Below, piece after piece: positions 1-6,595 of a DNA stretch of 11,580 bases. The position numbers were made by a program, and so were the translations under genes. The notes under the pieces were generated by a model. That model was not told the origin of the DNA. It worked only from the letters and a program-made list of their open reading frames with translations, and did not search any database. Location of the stretch: positions 1 to 11,580 of the forward strand of contig URIN01000017.1 of NCBI GenBank assembly GCA_900547915.1, given 5' to 3'. Origin of the DNA: an uncultured Clostridium sp. (lineage in GTDB: Bacteria > Bacillota > Clostridia > Oscillospirales > Acutalibacteraceae). Each line of letters opens with the position of its first letter. Position 1 is the first letter of the stretch.

Positions 1-99
1 GTTTTGCAGGGTTGTTTTTTTATGCAAAATGTGATTGTTTATGATTACCTCTTTGTTCCTGCGGGTCCTCGCAGAGAAACTGTGCATATAAATAAAATT

Positions 100-124
100 A
101 AAGCCCCGTATATAACGGGGCTTT
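100..124. terminator. Rho-independent terminator, probably bidirectional
   Basis: A perfect 10-bp stem (AAAGCCCCGT at 100-109 with ACGGGGCTTT at 115-124) closes a 5-base ATATA loop. Read on the minus strand, the stem is followed by a T-rich tract (TTTAATTTTATT) and lies just after the histidine kinase stop, so it ends the two-component operon. On the plus strand it is followed by CTTTTTGTTT, so it could also stop transcription entering from the left. Confidence 0.9.
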
Positions 125-137
125 TTGTTTGCTGATT

Positions 138-1454
138 TTATGTTTGGTTTTTTGTGACTTCTGCATCGGGTGCGGGGAAAACGATGATAACTCTGAAAGT
201 TTTTGAAACTTCGTCATACATCCATTCACAGTCGCCGTCATATTTTTCTGCTGAAGCCTTAATGCTCTTTGTGCCTATGCCGTGGATACCGCCGCTCTTT
301 GTTGAAACAAGTTCTCCGTTGTTTGTCACAGGCGCTTCGGCACAGGAATTTACAACGTCAATAATTCTTTTGCCGCTTTCGTTACGCTTTATTATAAGCG
401 TTATTTTACCATTTTCTGTTTTAGATGCTGCTTCAAAGGCGTTGTCAAGCAGATTGTTCATCATTGATGATAAATCAAAATCATCCATAAATTTCAGATT
501 TTCAGAATAAGTTTCGGCAGAAAAATCAATTTTTGCGCCTTCACACATAGTTGTGTATTTGCTCAGTATAAGGTCAAGCATTCTGTTTTTCGTTTTGCCT
601 ATATATTCATATTTGCCTATACTGCCGTAAATGCTGTTTATGTATTTTTCCGCCTCTTCAGTGTTCCCCAGCCCCTTTACTGAGCTGAGGTGGTTTTTGA
701 AATCATGCATCAGTCGTTCAAGTGCGCTGTTTTTCTTTTCAAGCAGTTCCAGATATTCTATGTCCAGCTTTTCTTTTTGACCCGCTATCTGAAGTTCCAT
801 AATTTCACGGGCATTTTTCTGTGTGTTTTCGTACACCCAAAACACCGTAATGTTTGTTATTAGCTGTAAAAGCATAAGCAGGCTGCAGAATACTCCTGTA
901 AGTGGCTCGGGAGGCACAGAACTGATAAGGTAATGCAGAAGCACGGCACACAGTAGGCTGCTTAGCGGAAGAAGCATTAGAAGTCCGTATTTGCCTGTAT
1001 CATATTTTACATTTTTCTTTCTTGCTATTGCGGTTATTATTTTTATAACGATAAAAAACAGCGTTTTGCAAATTACCGCGTCAACGGCGAAGAGAAAAAA
1101 GTTGTTGCTATAGTGGTCAAGAGATTGCCCCAATGAAAACGAAATGGCGTAAATAGTTATCATTTCCGTTGCAAACATGGTAACAGTGCCTATTGCAGAA
1201 TGAAAAAACGCAGATTTTGGTTTTATAGCAAAGCACATCATAGCCAGCGCAATGTTTACCGCCAAAAAAGCCGCTCCGTTTACGATTGAATTGTCAGTAA
1301 TAAAGGCGTACAGACAAAAAAGCACAACGTATCCAGCTGTGTATATAAGTATCGTTTTTAAGGTGCGGATCTTTGAATTAAACAGGTTTTTGAAGTAGTT
1401 GAGCATTATCAGCAGTTCTGCAATAAAAATAGCTGCCGTAAACGCAAGTTTCAT
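138..1454 (-). CDS. GHKL-family sensor histidine kinase (AgrC/HPK10-like)
   Basis: Membrane sensor kinase of 438 aa that should autophosphorylate and pass phosphate to the LytTR regulator encoded just upstream. Residues 1-208 are hydrophobic and hold about six or seven membrane segments (roughly 3-20, 32-52, 60-78, 86-108, 119-142, 157-178, 186-208), with no separate extracellular domain, as in peptide-sensing AgrC-type kinases. Residues 210-248 look like a coiled-coil linker. The phosphoacceptor is probably H250 in MHDFKNH, the HPK10-style H-box. The ATPase domain shows the N-box NNLLDNAFEA (333-342, key Asn338) and a G-box GGIHGIGTKS (388-397). The ATG is preceded by AGAGGTG at a good distance. 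The gene starts 62 bases after the regulator stop and ends just before a strong terminator. No autoinducer peptide or AgrB-like processing gene is present in the window, so the signal is unknown. Confidence 0.93.
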   Translation of the reverse strand: MKLAFTAAIFIAELLIMLNYFKNLFNSKIRTLKTILIYTAGYVVLFCLYAFITDNSIVNGAAFLAVNIALAMMCFAIKPKSAFFHSAIGTVTMFATEMITIYAISFSLGQSLDHYSNNFFLFAVDAVICKTLFFIVIKIITAIARKKNVKYDTGKYGLLMLLPLSSLLCAVLLHYLISSVPPEPLTGVFCSLLMLLQLITNITVFWVYENTQKNAREIMELQIAGQKEKLDIEYLELLEKKNSALERLMHDFKNHLSSVKGLGNTEEAEKYINSIYGSIGKYEYIGKTKNRMLDLILSKYTTMCEGAKIDFSAETYSENLKFMDDFDLSSMMNNLLDNAFEAASKTENGKITLIIKRNESGKRIIDVVNSCAEAPVTNNGELVSTKSGGIHGIGTKSIKASAEKYDGDCEWMYDEVSKTFRVIIVFPAPDAEVTKNQT

Positions 1455-1516
1455 AAAATCACCTCTAAGGCGTATAGCGTTTCAGACATCCGCCAATGCA
1501 GGCGTGTATGTGAGAA

Positions 1517-2221
1517 TCACATGCTTTGAAATAAAAAATATCTTTTTCTGAATTCCGCCTGGTTTTTTGCCGAAATGGGTACATAGTACGTTTCGTTGCT
1601 GCATTTTATCATAATGGAAGATCGTTTATATGTATCTACAAAGTTAAGGTTTACAATATAACTTGAATGCGGTGAGAAGAAATAGGATGCCCGCAGTTTC
1701 TCTTTCCATTCCGACATTTTCAGTGCCGTTGTGTAAACGCCGCTTTTGGCAACAACTGATGTTTTTCTGCCGTATATTTCAACGAGGGCAATTTCTTTTG
1801 CAGGTATTTTGAGCACATCGCCTGTTTTTGTGTGGATGAAAGTTATAAAACTCTCGTCAAGCTGCTGCGCTGCCGAATCAAGCGCAGCAAACAGTCTTTG
1901 AGTGTCTGCAGGCTTTTTGAAAAACCTGAATGCGTTTAAATCAAAAGCGTCATCAAGGTATCTGTCATAAGCAGTAACAATAAAAATAACCGTGCGTTCG
2001 TTTTTCTTTTTTAGTTTCCTGCCTACGGCTATGCCGCTGTCATCGCCGAGTTCAACGTCAAGAAAAGCCACGTCAAAGGGAATCTCGCTCTGCGTTATAT
2101 CTTTTGCGGATGTAAATTTATATATGTTGAGCGGGATATGTCTGCTGCCGAAATAGAACGATATTTTTTGTTCCAGGTCGTTTATGCCGTTTATATCGTC
2201 ATCACAGATGGCAACATTCAA
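1517..2221 (-). CDS. LytTR-family response regulator (AgrA/LytR-like)
   Basis: Transcriptional regulator of 234 aa. An N-terminal receiver domain (about 1-115) has the acidic pair D7/D8 in NVAICDDD, phosphoacceptor D55 in AFLDVELGDD, T83 in IVTAYD and K103 in FKKP. A C-terminal LytTR DNA-binding domain (about 124-227) includes the family-typical YFFSPHSSYIVNLNFV stretch. LytTR proteins bind direct repeats upstream of target promoters. Start choice: the longest frame opens with GTG at 2230, but AAGGAG (2230-2235) overlaps that GTG. The TTG at 2221 lies 8 bases downstream of AAGGAG and gives MNVAICDDD, the usual beginning of this family, so TTG is preferred. This is the first gene of a two-gene unit with the GHKL kinase. 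Family assignment is firm; target genes are unknown. Confidence 0.93.
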   Translation of the reverse strand: MNVAICDDDINGINDLEQKISFYFGSRHIPLNIYKFTSAKDITQSEIPFDVAFLDVELGDDSGIAVGRKLKKKNERTVIFIVTAYDRYLDDAFDLNAFRFFKKPADTQRLFAALDSAAQQLDESFITFIHTKTGDVLKIPAKEIALVEIYGRKTSVVAKSGVYTTALKMSEWKEKLRASYFFSPHSSYIVNLNFVDTYKRSSIMIKCSNETYYVPISAKNQAEFRKRYFLFQSM

Positions 2222-2229
2222 ATCAATCA

Positions 2230-2235
2230 CTCCTT
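2230..2235 (-). promoter_or_regulatory. Ribosome binding site deciding the regulator start
   Basis: AAGGAG on the minus strand. It overlaps the in-frame GTG at 2230, which therefore cannot use it, and sits 8 bases before the TTG at 2221. It supports a TTG start. Confidence 0.75.
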
Positions 2236-2250
2236 AAAATAATATGTTTT

Positions 2251-2279
2251 AATATACCACATAAATTGATTTTTCGCAA
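2251..2279 (-). promoter_or_regulatory. Sigma-A promoter of the two-component operon
   Basis: On the minus strand, TTGCGA (2274-2279) and TATATT (2251-2256) are separated by exactly 17 bases. A TGG directly before the -10 makes it an extended -10 element. It lies about 30 bases from the regulator start, in an AT-rich stretch. A second, weaker possibility is a perfect TATAAT at 2311-2316 that lacks a good -35. Confidence 0.7.
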
Positions 2280-2296
2280 TCTGAATTTGAAAACGG

Positions 2297-2334
2297 TGCG
2301 GAATACTGACATTATAGGAAAATATCTGCGGAAT
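2297..2334 (-). repeat. Direct repeat pair ATTCCGCA, candidate regulator sites
   Basis: Two identical 8-mers, ATTCCGCA on the minus strand (2297-2304 and 2327-2334), start 30 bases apart. Each is followed within a few bases by a T-rich run ending TTTC. The proximal copy is 17 bases upstream of the -35 element of the two-component promoter. Direct repeats upstream of a promoter are the usual LytTR target form, so autoregulation is possible, but the motif was not matched to a known LytTR consensus. Confidence 0.4.
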
Positions 2335-2342
2335 CGTGTAAA

Positions 2343-2374
2343 AATCCCGCCCGGGCGCTTGCCTGAGCGGGATT
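2343..2374 (-). terminator. Rho-independent terminator of the eight-gene unit
   Basis: An 8-bp stem (AATCCCGC at 2343-2350, GCGGGATT at 2367-2374) is extended after a one-base bulge by an inner CGGGC/GCCTG helix with a GCTT loop. On the minus strand the stem runs directly into TTTTT. It lies 27 bases after the DUF1667 gene stop and separates that operon from the two-component promoter. Confidence 0.88.
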
Positions 2375-2401
2375 AAATTTAATATGTTATTTTATTTGCG
2401 G

Positions 2402-2752
2402 TTATTTTTCAATATTTTTGCACGCAACAAAAGAAACTCCCGTGTCAAAAAGATTTTCAATAACCGTATCGCCAACTTTTACGGGCACCTCAAGCGTAAT
2501 ATCGTCAAGCAGTCGCATAGCGTCAAACATCTTTCCCTTTGGGATAGCGTTGTTTGTCTTTACGGGGCAGCGTGGGTATTCCGCGCTGTTTGTGCGCACT
2601 GTTGAAGTAACTACGCGAACGGGATTTTTAAGTTCGTTTTTGCCGTATATCGCACCTCTCGGGCAGGCGTTGCCGGTAACGGCATAATCGTTGTCCTCAT
2701 CAACCGTCAGGTGGCAGCCCTTGGGGCAGGTAATGCAGATTAACTGTGTCAT
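2402..2752 (-). CDS. DUF1667 cysteine-rich protein of the Glp-type redox cluster
   Basis: Small protein of 116 aa matching the DUF1667 family in layout. N-terminal cysteines C6, C9, C13 and C30 (CITCPKGC then GNACPRG) resemble an iron-sulfur binding pattern; further cysteines are C62 (RCPVKT) and C111. There is no signal peptide or membrane segment, so it is probably cytoplasmic. DUF1667 genes commonly sit next to a GlpA-like FAD dehydrogenase and an FAD/NAD oxidoreductase, exactly as here, and probably supply an electron-transfer or assembly subunit to that complex. That role is inference; the family is functionally uncharacterised as far as I know. The ATG is two bases after the upstream stop, with GAGGAGG located in the end of the upstream gene at 7-base spacing, so translation is likely coupled. 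Last gene before the terminator. Confidence 0.88.
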   Translation of the reverse strand: MTQLICITCPKGCHLTVDEDNDYAVTGNACPRGAIYGKNELKNPVRVVTSTVRTNSAEYPRCPVKTNNAIPKGKMFDAMRLLDDITLEVPVKVGDTVIENLFDTGVSFVACKNIEK

Positions 2753-2754
2753 AT

Positions 2755-4005
2755 TTACGCCTCCTCGTCAGCCGAAACCGTAATTTTTCCGGACTGTATC
2801 TTATCAAGCAGAACTTTCGGCAGGGCTATTTTTTCCATTTCGCCGGGTGCCATATGCTCTCTCTTGAATTTTGCTATAACGGTATCGCCGTCCGTTACGG
2901 TTATGGAAGATTTTTCGAATATGCGGCGTACACGGAAGAATATTTCCGCTTTTTCCGCACTGCGTCTTATCTTCTGCGGCACGGTGTAGCCAATATTCGG
3001 ATTAGTTTCAAGTTTAATGAAGTCATCACGGTCCTTTTCACCGTTCAGTACATAATCAGCAGCGGCTTTGCCGGCACGCTGGCTCTCACCTGTAACAAAG
3101 TCAACAAGGTCGTGAACGTGAACAACGTTTCCGCAGGCAAAAATACCGCTTTCCGAAGTTTCCATATTTTCAAAAACAACGGCGCCGTTCGTGCGCGGAT
3201 CCATTTCTATGCCAGCCGTTCTTGTAAGCTCATTTTCGGGGATAAGACCTACCGAAAGAAGCACGGTGTCACAGTCAAAATACATTTCAGTGCCGGGAAC
3301 GGGTTTCCTGTCCGCGCCTACCTCGGCAACGGTTACGCCCTCAACTCTGTTTTTGCCCTTGATGTCAATAATGGTGTGTGAAAGATAAAGCGGAATATCA
3401 AAATCGTTGAGGCACTGCACTATGTTTCTCTGCAGACCGCCCGAATAAGGCATAAGTTCAACACAGGCAAGCACCTTTGCGCCCTCAAGCGTCATACGGC
3501 GCGCCATAATAAGTCCGATATCGCCGGAGCCTAATATTACAACTCTCTTGCCAACCATATGACCCTCTATATTTACATATCTCTGAGCGGCTCCTGCGGT
3601 AAGAACGCCTGCGGGGCGTGTGCCGGGAATAGAGATGGCGCCTCTTGTTCTCTCACGGCAGCCCATTGCAAGCACAACTGCGCCTGCGTCAAGTATCTGA
3701 TATCCGTTTTCGGAGTTTATGCAGTGAACCTGACGGCCTTTTGTTATCTGAAGCACCATTGTGTCAGTCATGACCTCAATGTTTGTGTCTTTGAGCATAT
3801 CGATAAATCTGCCCGCATATTCGGGTCCGGTAAGCTCTTCTTTAAAATACTGAAGTCCGAAACCGCTGTGAATACACTGATTAAGGATACCGCCGAGTTC
3901 TCTGTCTCTTTCGATGATCAGTATCTTTTTAAGTCCGTTTTCATATGCGGAAAGCGCCGCCGCAAGACCCGCGGGGCCGCCGCCTATAACTATAAGCTCA
4001 TACAT
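2755..4005 (-). CDS. FAD/NAD(P)-dependent pyridine nucleotide-disulfide type oxidoreductase
   Basis: Flavoprotein of 416 aa with a two-dinucleotide fold. The N-terminal FAD motif is IGGGPAGLAAALSA (7-20), followed by the subfamily-typical GGILNQCIHSGFG (38-50, with C44). The central NAD(P)-binding motif is VILGSGDIG (156-164), and the second FAD contact is SGIFACGNVV (286-295). The C-terminal 90 residues are a separate small domain. It should move electrons between a flavin and NAD(P) or a partner protein. Genes of this type lie between a GlpA-like dehydrogenase and DUF1667 in many Firmicutes and in Thermotoga, so it is likely the second subunit of a glycerol-3-phosphate or related dehydrogenase. 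Start choice: a frame from GTG at 4023 is open, but GGAGG (4015-4019) lies inside it. ATG at 4005 is 9 bases after GGAGG, overlaps the upstream TGA by one base (TGATG) and begins the Rossmann fold at once. The true substrate is not shown by sequence. Confidence 0.92.
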   Translation of the reverse strand: MYELIVIGGGPAGLAAALSAYENGLKKILIIERDRELGGILNQCIHSGFGLQYFKEELTGPEYAGRFIDMLKDTNIEVMTDTMVLQITKGRQVHCINSENGYQILDAGAVVLAMGCRERTRGAISIPGTRPAGVLTAGAAQRYVNIEGHMVGKRVVILGSGDIGLIMARRMTLEGAKVLACVELMPYSGGLQRNIVQCLNDFDIPLYLSHTIIDIKGKNRVEGVTVAEVGADRKPVPGTEMYFDCDTVLLSVGLIPENELTRTAGIEMDPRTNGAVVFENMETSESGIFACGNVVHVHDLVDFVTGESQRAGKAAADYVLNGEKDRDDFIKLETNPNIGYTVPQKIRRSAEKAEIFFRVRRIFEKSSITVTDGDTVIAKFKREHMAPGEMEKIALPKVLLDKIQSGKITVSADEEA

Positions 4006-5438
4006 CACTTTGCACCTCCGCACTTCGTTTCACCCGTAAGGATATAGCTGCCGGTGTTGTCCTGCAGAACGTCCTCATAGGGGATATTCTTGAATTTTGC
4101 AATTATCTCAAGCACCTTGGGGCCGCAGAAACCGCTCTGGCATCTGCCCATACCCGTGCCTGCTCTTCTCTTTATTCCGTCAAGCGAAACGGGCGGAATG
4201 GGAGAATTAAGAGCGTCTATTATTTCGCCTTCCGTAATCGTTTCACAGCGGCAGATAACTCTGCCGTAAGCAGGATTTTCGGAAATCACTCTGTTCTTTT
4301 CATCGTTTGAAAGCTTTTTAAAGCGCAGATGCTTTCTGTTGTCAATGATGTTTTCTTTCTTGTTGAGTTCAAGTCCCTTTTCGCCCAGCATCTTAACAGC
4401 TTCAAGCGCAATTGCGGGAGCAGCGGAAAGGCCTGGGGATTTGATGCCCGCAAGGTCAAGGAAGTTTTCCGCAGCGAACTCGATGATGAAGTCATCTCTG
4501 TCTGTTACGGCACGTACGCCTGTAAAGTTTCTTATGTTCTCTCTGAAAACTATGGACGGCACGGATTTTACCGCTTTTTCCCTTATGTAATCAAGACAGT
4601 GTGATTTTGTTGAGGTATCGTCCTTGTCTCGCGGGTCGGCGTTCGGGCCGACAAGCAGATTTCCGTGGCAGGTGTGCGTTACAAGCACGCCTTTTCCGTC
4701 TTTATCAGGGCACTGGAAAATAACATGGTTTGCCCTTTTGCCCTCGCTAAGGTCAAGCAGGTAGTATTCGCCTGCGCTCGGCTTTACCGTATATGCAGGC
4801 TCGGCAACCATATTGTGAACAGTATCGCAGTCAACACCTGCGGCATTTATAACAAACTTCGCGTCAACACTGCCGTTTGGTGATTCAATATGCCAAAATC
4901 CGTCTTTCTTCTCAATCGAGGTTACTTCAAATTCAAGTTTTACATCGGCGCCGTTTCTTACCGCTGTTTCGGCAAGCGCAATGCCGTATTCCCACGGATT
5001 TACTATTGCAGCTGTGGGTGCGTAAAGCGCGCATATAGCCTTGTCGGAAATATACGGCTCCATTTCCCTGAGCTCATCTGTGTCAACAATTTTAAGACCC
5101 TCAACGCCGTTTTCGTTTCCGCGGCGGTAAAGTTCCTCAACTTCTTTTTTGTCATCCTCAGAAAACGCAACAACAAGTGAACCTATTTGCTGATACGGCA
5201 CATCGAGCTTTTTGCAAAGCTCGCCTGCCAATTTTGAGCCTTCCACATTCAGGCGTGCCATAAGCGTGCCCGGCAGCGGGTCATAGCCCGCGTGGATAAT
5301 GGCGCTGTTTGCCTTTGTTGTACCACAGCAAACATCATTGTTTTTTTCAAGCACGGCAACCTTAAGTTTGTATTTGCTTAAGTCGTAAGCGCATGCTGCG
5401 CCCACAATGCCTGCGCCGATAATGGCAACGTCATACAT
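4005..5438 (-). CDS. GlpA/GlpO-like FAD-dependent dehydrogenase with C-terminal BFD [2Fe-2S] domain
   Basis: Oxidoreductase of 477 aa. It opens with MYDVAIIGAGIVGAACAYDL, a DAO-family FAD-binding site (GxGxxG at G8/G10/G13). The DAO-type catalytic region runs to about 355, including NFTGVRAVTDRDDFIIE (304-320) and a closing FAD contact DLAGIKSPGLSAAP (328-341). A BFD-like [2Fe-2S] domain follows at about 393-450 with C396 and C398 (CRC) and C433 and C438 (CQSGFC). This architecture matches glycerol-3-phosphate dehydrogenase GlpA/GlpO relatives. No glycerol kinase, glycerol facilitator or GlpP antiterminator gene is nearby, so the substrate is inferred only from the family and the two downstream partners. 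Start choice: TTG at 5462 is possible but AGGAGG (5446-5451) is 7 bases before ATG 5438, which is preferred. It starts 20 bases after the stop of the sortase-like gene and overlaps the next gene by one base. Confidence 0.92.
   Translation of the reverse strand: MYDVAIIGAGIVGAACAYDLSKYKLKVAVLEKNNDVCCGTTKANSAIIHAGYDPLPGTLMARLNVEGSKLAGELCKKLDVPYQQIGSLVVAFSEDDKKEVEELYRRGNENGVEGLKIVDTDELREMEPYISDKAICALYAPTAAIVNPWEYGIALAETAVRNGADVKLEFEVTSIEKKDGFWHIESPNGSVDAKFVINAAGVDCDTVHNMVAEPAYTVKPSAGEYYLLDLSEGKRANHVIFQCPDKDGKGVLVTHTCHGNLLVGPNADPRDKDDTSTKSHCLDYIREKAVKSVPSIVFRENIRNFTGVRAVTDRDDFIIEFAAENFLDLAGIKSPGLSAAPAIALEAVKMLGEKGLELNKKENIIDNRKHLRFKKLSNDEKNRVISENPAYGRVICRCETITEGEIIDALNSPIPPVSLDGIKRRAGTGMGRCQSGFCGPKVLEIIAKFKNIPYEDVLQDNTGSYILTGETKCGGAK
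4015..4019 (-). promoter_or_regulatory. Ribosome binding site for the FAD/NAD oxidoreductase
   Basis: GGAGG on the minus strand lies in the last codons of the GlpA-like gene, 9 bases before ATG 4005. It argues against the longer GTG-initiated frame and for a coupled start at the TGATG junction. Confidence 0.8.
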
Positions 5439-5445
5439 TTTTACC

Positions 5446-5451
5446 CCTCCT
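5446..5451 (-). promoter_or_regulatory. Ribosome binding site for the GlpA-like gene
   Basis: A perfect AGGAGG on the minus strand, 7 bases before ATG 5438, in the short gap after the sortase-like gene. It fixes the start at 5438 rather than the upstream TTG at 5462. Confidence 0.85.
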
Positions 5452-5458
5452 GTATGAA

Positions 5459-6595
5459 TCAATAGTCATTTTCAGACTGTACGCTTGTTTCCTCTTCAGA
5501 TTTATCAGTGTAAATGGTGGGATACCATTTGGATGAAAACCTGTAAGGATTTATTTCTCCCCGCGCATCGTACCACACCTGCGGATAGTGAACAGAACTG
5601 TTTGGCTGTGCGTTATCCTGTGCAGGCGCCCCCAGCGCGCAAACAACAACAAATTCGAAATTCTGCATAAAATCAGAATTTGTTGCTATTGTAAGCAAAT
5701 TATCTTCTTTGTAATTTATATCATAATCCGTCTCGTAAAGAAATCTGTGATAAAGACGGTCTTTGTAATCGTTGAAGCTCAGCGGTGTCATCTGTTGAGT
5801 AACGTCATACGGAAAAACATAGCCGCTGTCATCCTGCGGATCTTTATTTGTGTAAAAAGCGCCAATTACAGTAAATTCATAATCCTCATAAAGTGTGGAA
5901 TAAGTGATTTTCTGCGGCGAAGCAAGATAGCTTTCAGCACTCCCAAAAGCGCTTTCCAAATCACATGCGCCTGACGGAATGTGAATTACTGTGTTAAAAT
6001 CAAGCCCGTCTGTTCTGTTTGAAAAATCAAGTGACGGCAGGCTTGTTGCCTCGCTTTGCGCAACATAGCTGCTGTATCCGCACGCTTCGATTGAAATATA
6101 TCCCGTTGTTGATGGCGTTTTGGCATACTGCTCACAGAAATTTTCCCTTATCCCCTCAGGGAAGTTTACATTAGGGTATTTTTCCATATATGGGCGCAGA
6201 TAAGCTGTTCTTGAATAGTTTACTCCGGCAATCGTGCCTGCAGCAACGGCGACAGCGCATATTACCGCAACGCAGGATATAACTATCTTTTTGCCTTTAC
6301 TTGTTTTTACAAAATCCTTAGTTCTTTTTGCGCTGTTTTTAAATTTTTCACCGGCGTTTTTAAGGCCGATTTTCTTTTTGCCGCTGTCTTTTTTGCTTTT
6401 GGCATTATCTTTTCCGTTGTGTTTTTCACTGTGCTTCAGGGAATGTAACGGCTTTTTTACTGGCGGCTTTTGTTCGGACTTTTCAAAATCTATTTTGCCG
6501 AAATTTTTTTCTCGTTCTTCTTTCTGCTTTTGGTAGTCGCCCAGAAGTTCGTCAATTTCGTCAGCTTTGTTTATGTTTTTATCTTTTTCGCTCAT
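5459..6595 (-). CDS. Membrane protein with a catalytically dead class B sortase-like domain
   Basis: Protein of 378 aa. Residues 1-102 are a Lys/Glu-rich, probably disordered cytoplasmic region (start MSEKDKNINKADEIDELLGD). A single membrane segment (about 103-125) follows, then an extracytoplasmic domain. The outer domain follows the order of class B sortases: TGYISIEACGYSSYVAQS (164-181, like GWI.I....YPV.Q), FNTVIHIPSG (200-209, like NTVIYGHN), YEFTVIGAFYT (239-249), LSFNDYKDRLYHRFLYET (272-289) and LLTIATN...FEFVVVCA (300-320, like LTLSTC...RFVV.A). All three catalytic positions differ: His becomes P207, Cys becomes N306 and Arg becomes E314. The frame is intact, so this looks like a folded but inactive relative. 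A C-terminal tail of about 55 residues follows. The ATG overlaps the thiI stop (ATGA), so translation is coupled. The sortase relationship is my reading by eye; function is unknown. Confidence 0.75.
   Translation of the reverse strand: MSEKDKNINKADEIDELLGDYQKQKEEREKNFGKIDFEKSEQKPPVKKPLHSLKHSEKHNGKDNAKSKKDSGKKKIGLKNAGEKFKNSAKRTKDFVKTSKGKKIVISCVAVICAVAVAAGTIAGVNYSRTAYLRPYMEKYPNVNFPEGIRENFCEQYAKTPSTTGYISIEACGYSSYVAQSEATSLPSLDFSNRTDGLDFNTVIHIPSGACDLESAFGSAESYLASPQKITYSTLYEDYEFTVIGAFYTNKDPQDDSGYVFPYDVTQQMTPLSFNDYKDRLYHRFLYETDYDINYKEDNLLTIATNSDFMQNFEFVVVCALGAPAQDNAQPNSSVHYPQVWYDARGEINPYRFSSKWYPTIYTDKSEEETSVQSENDY

Noticed and set aside
59..74. CTGCG/CGCAG inverted repeat
   Set aside because: A 5-bp stem with no T-run or associated gene, consistent with chance.
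1..135. Plus-strand frame open from base 1 to a TGA at 133-135
   Set aside because: It reads straight through the terminator hairpin and resembles no protein, so it is probably chance.
1508..1522. Small hairpin ATGTGA-GAA-TCACAT over the regulator stop codon
   Set aside because: Only a 6-bp stem without a T-run between two genes of one operon; too weak to call a terminator.
2746..3381. 211-codon plus-strand open frame
   Set aside because: It lies antisense within the FAD/NAD oxidoreductase gene, shows no recognisable domain and has no good ribosome site.
3559..4047. 162-codon plus-strand open frame
   Set aside because: Antisense to the FAD/NAD oxidoreductase, with no family motifs.
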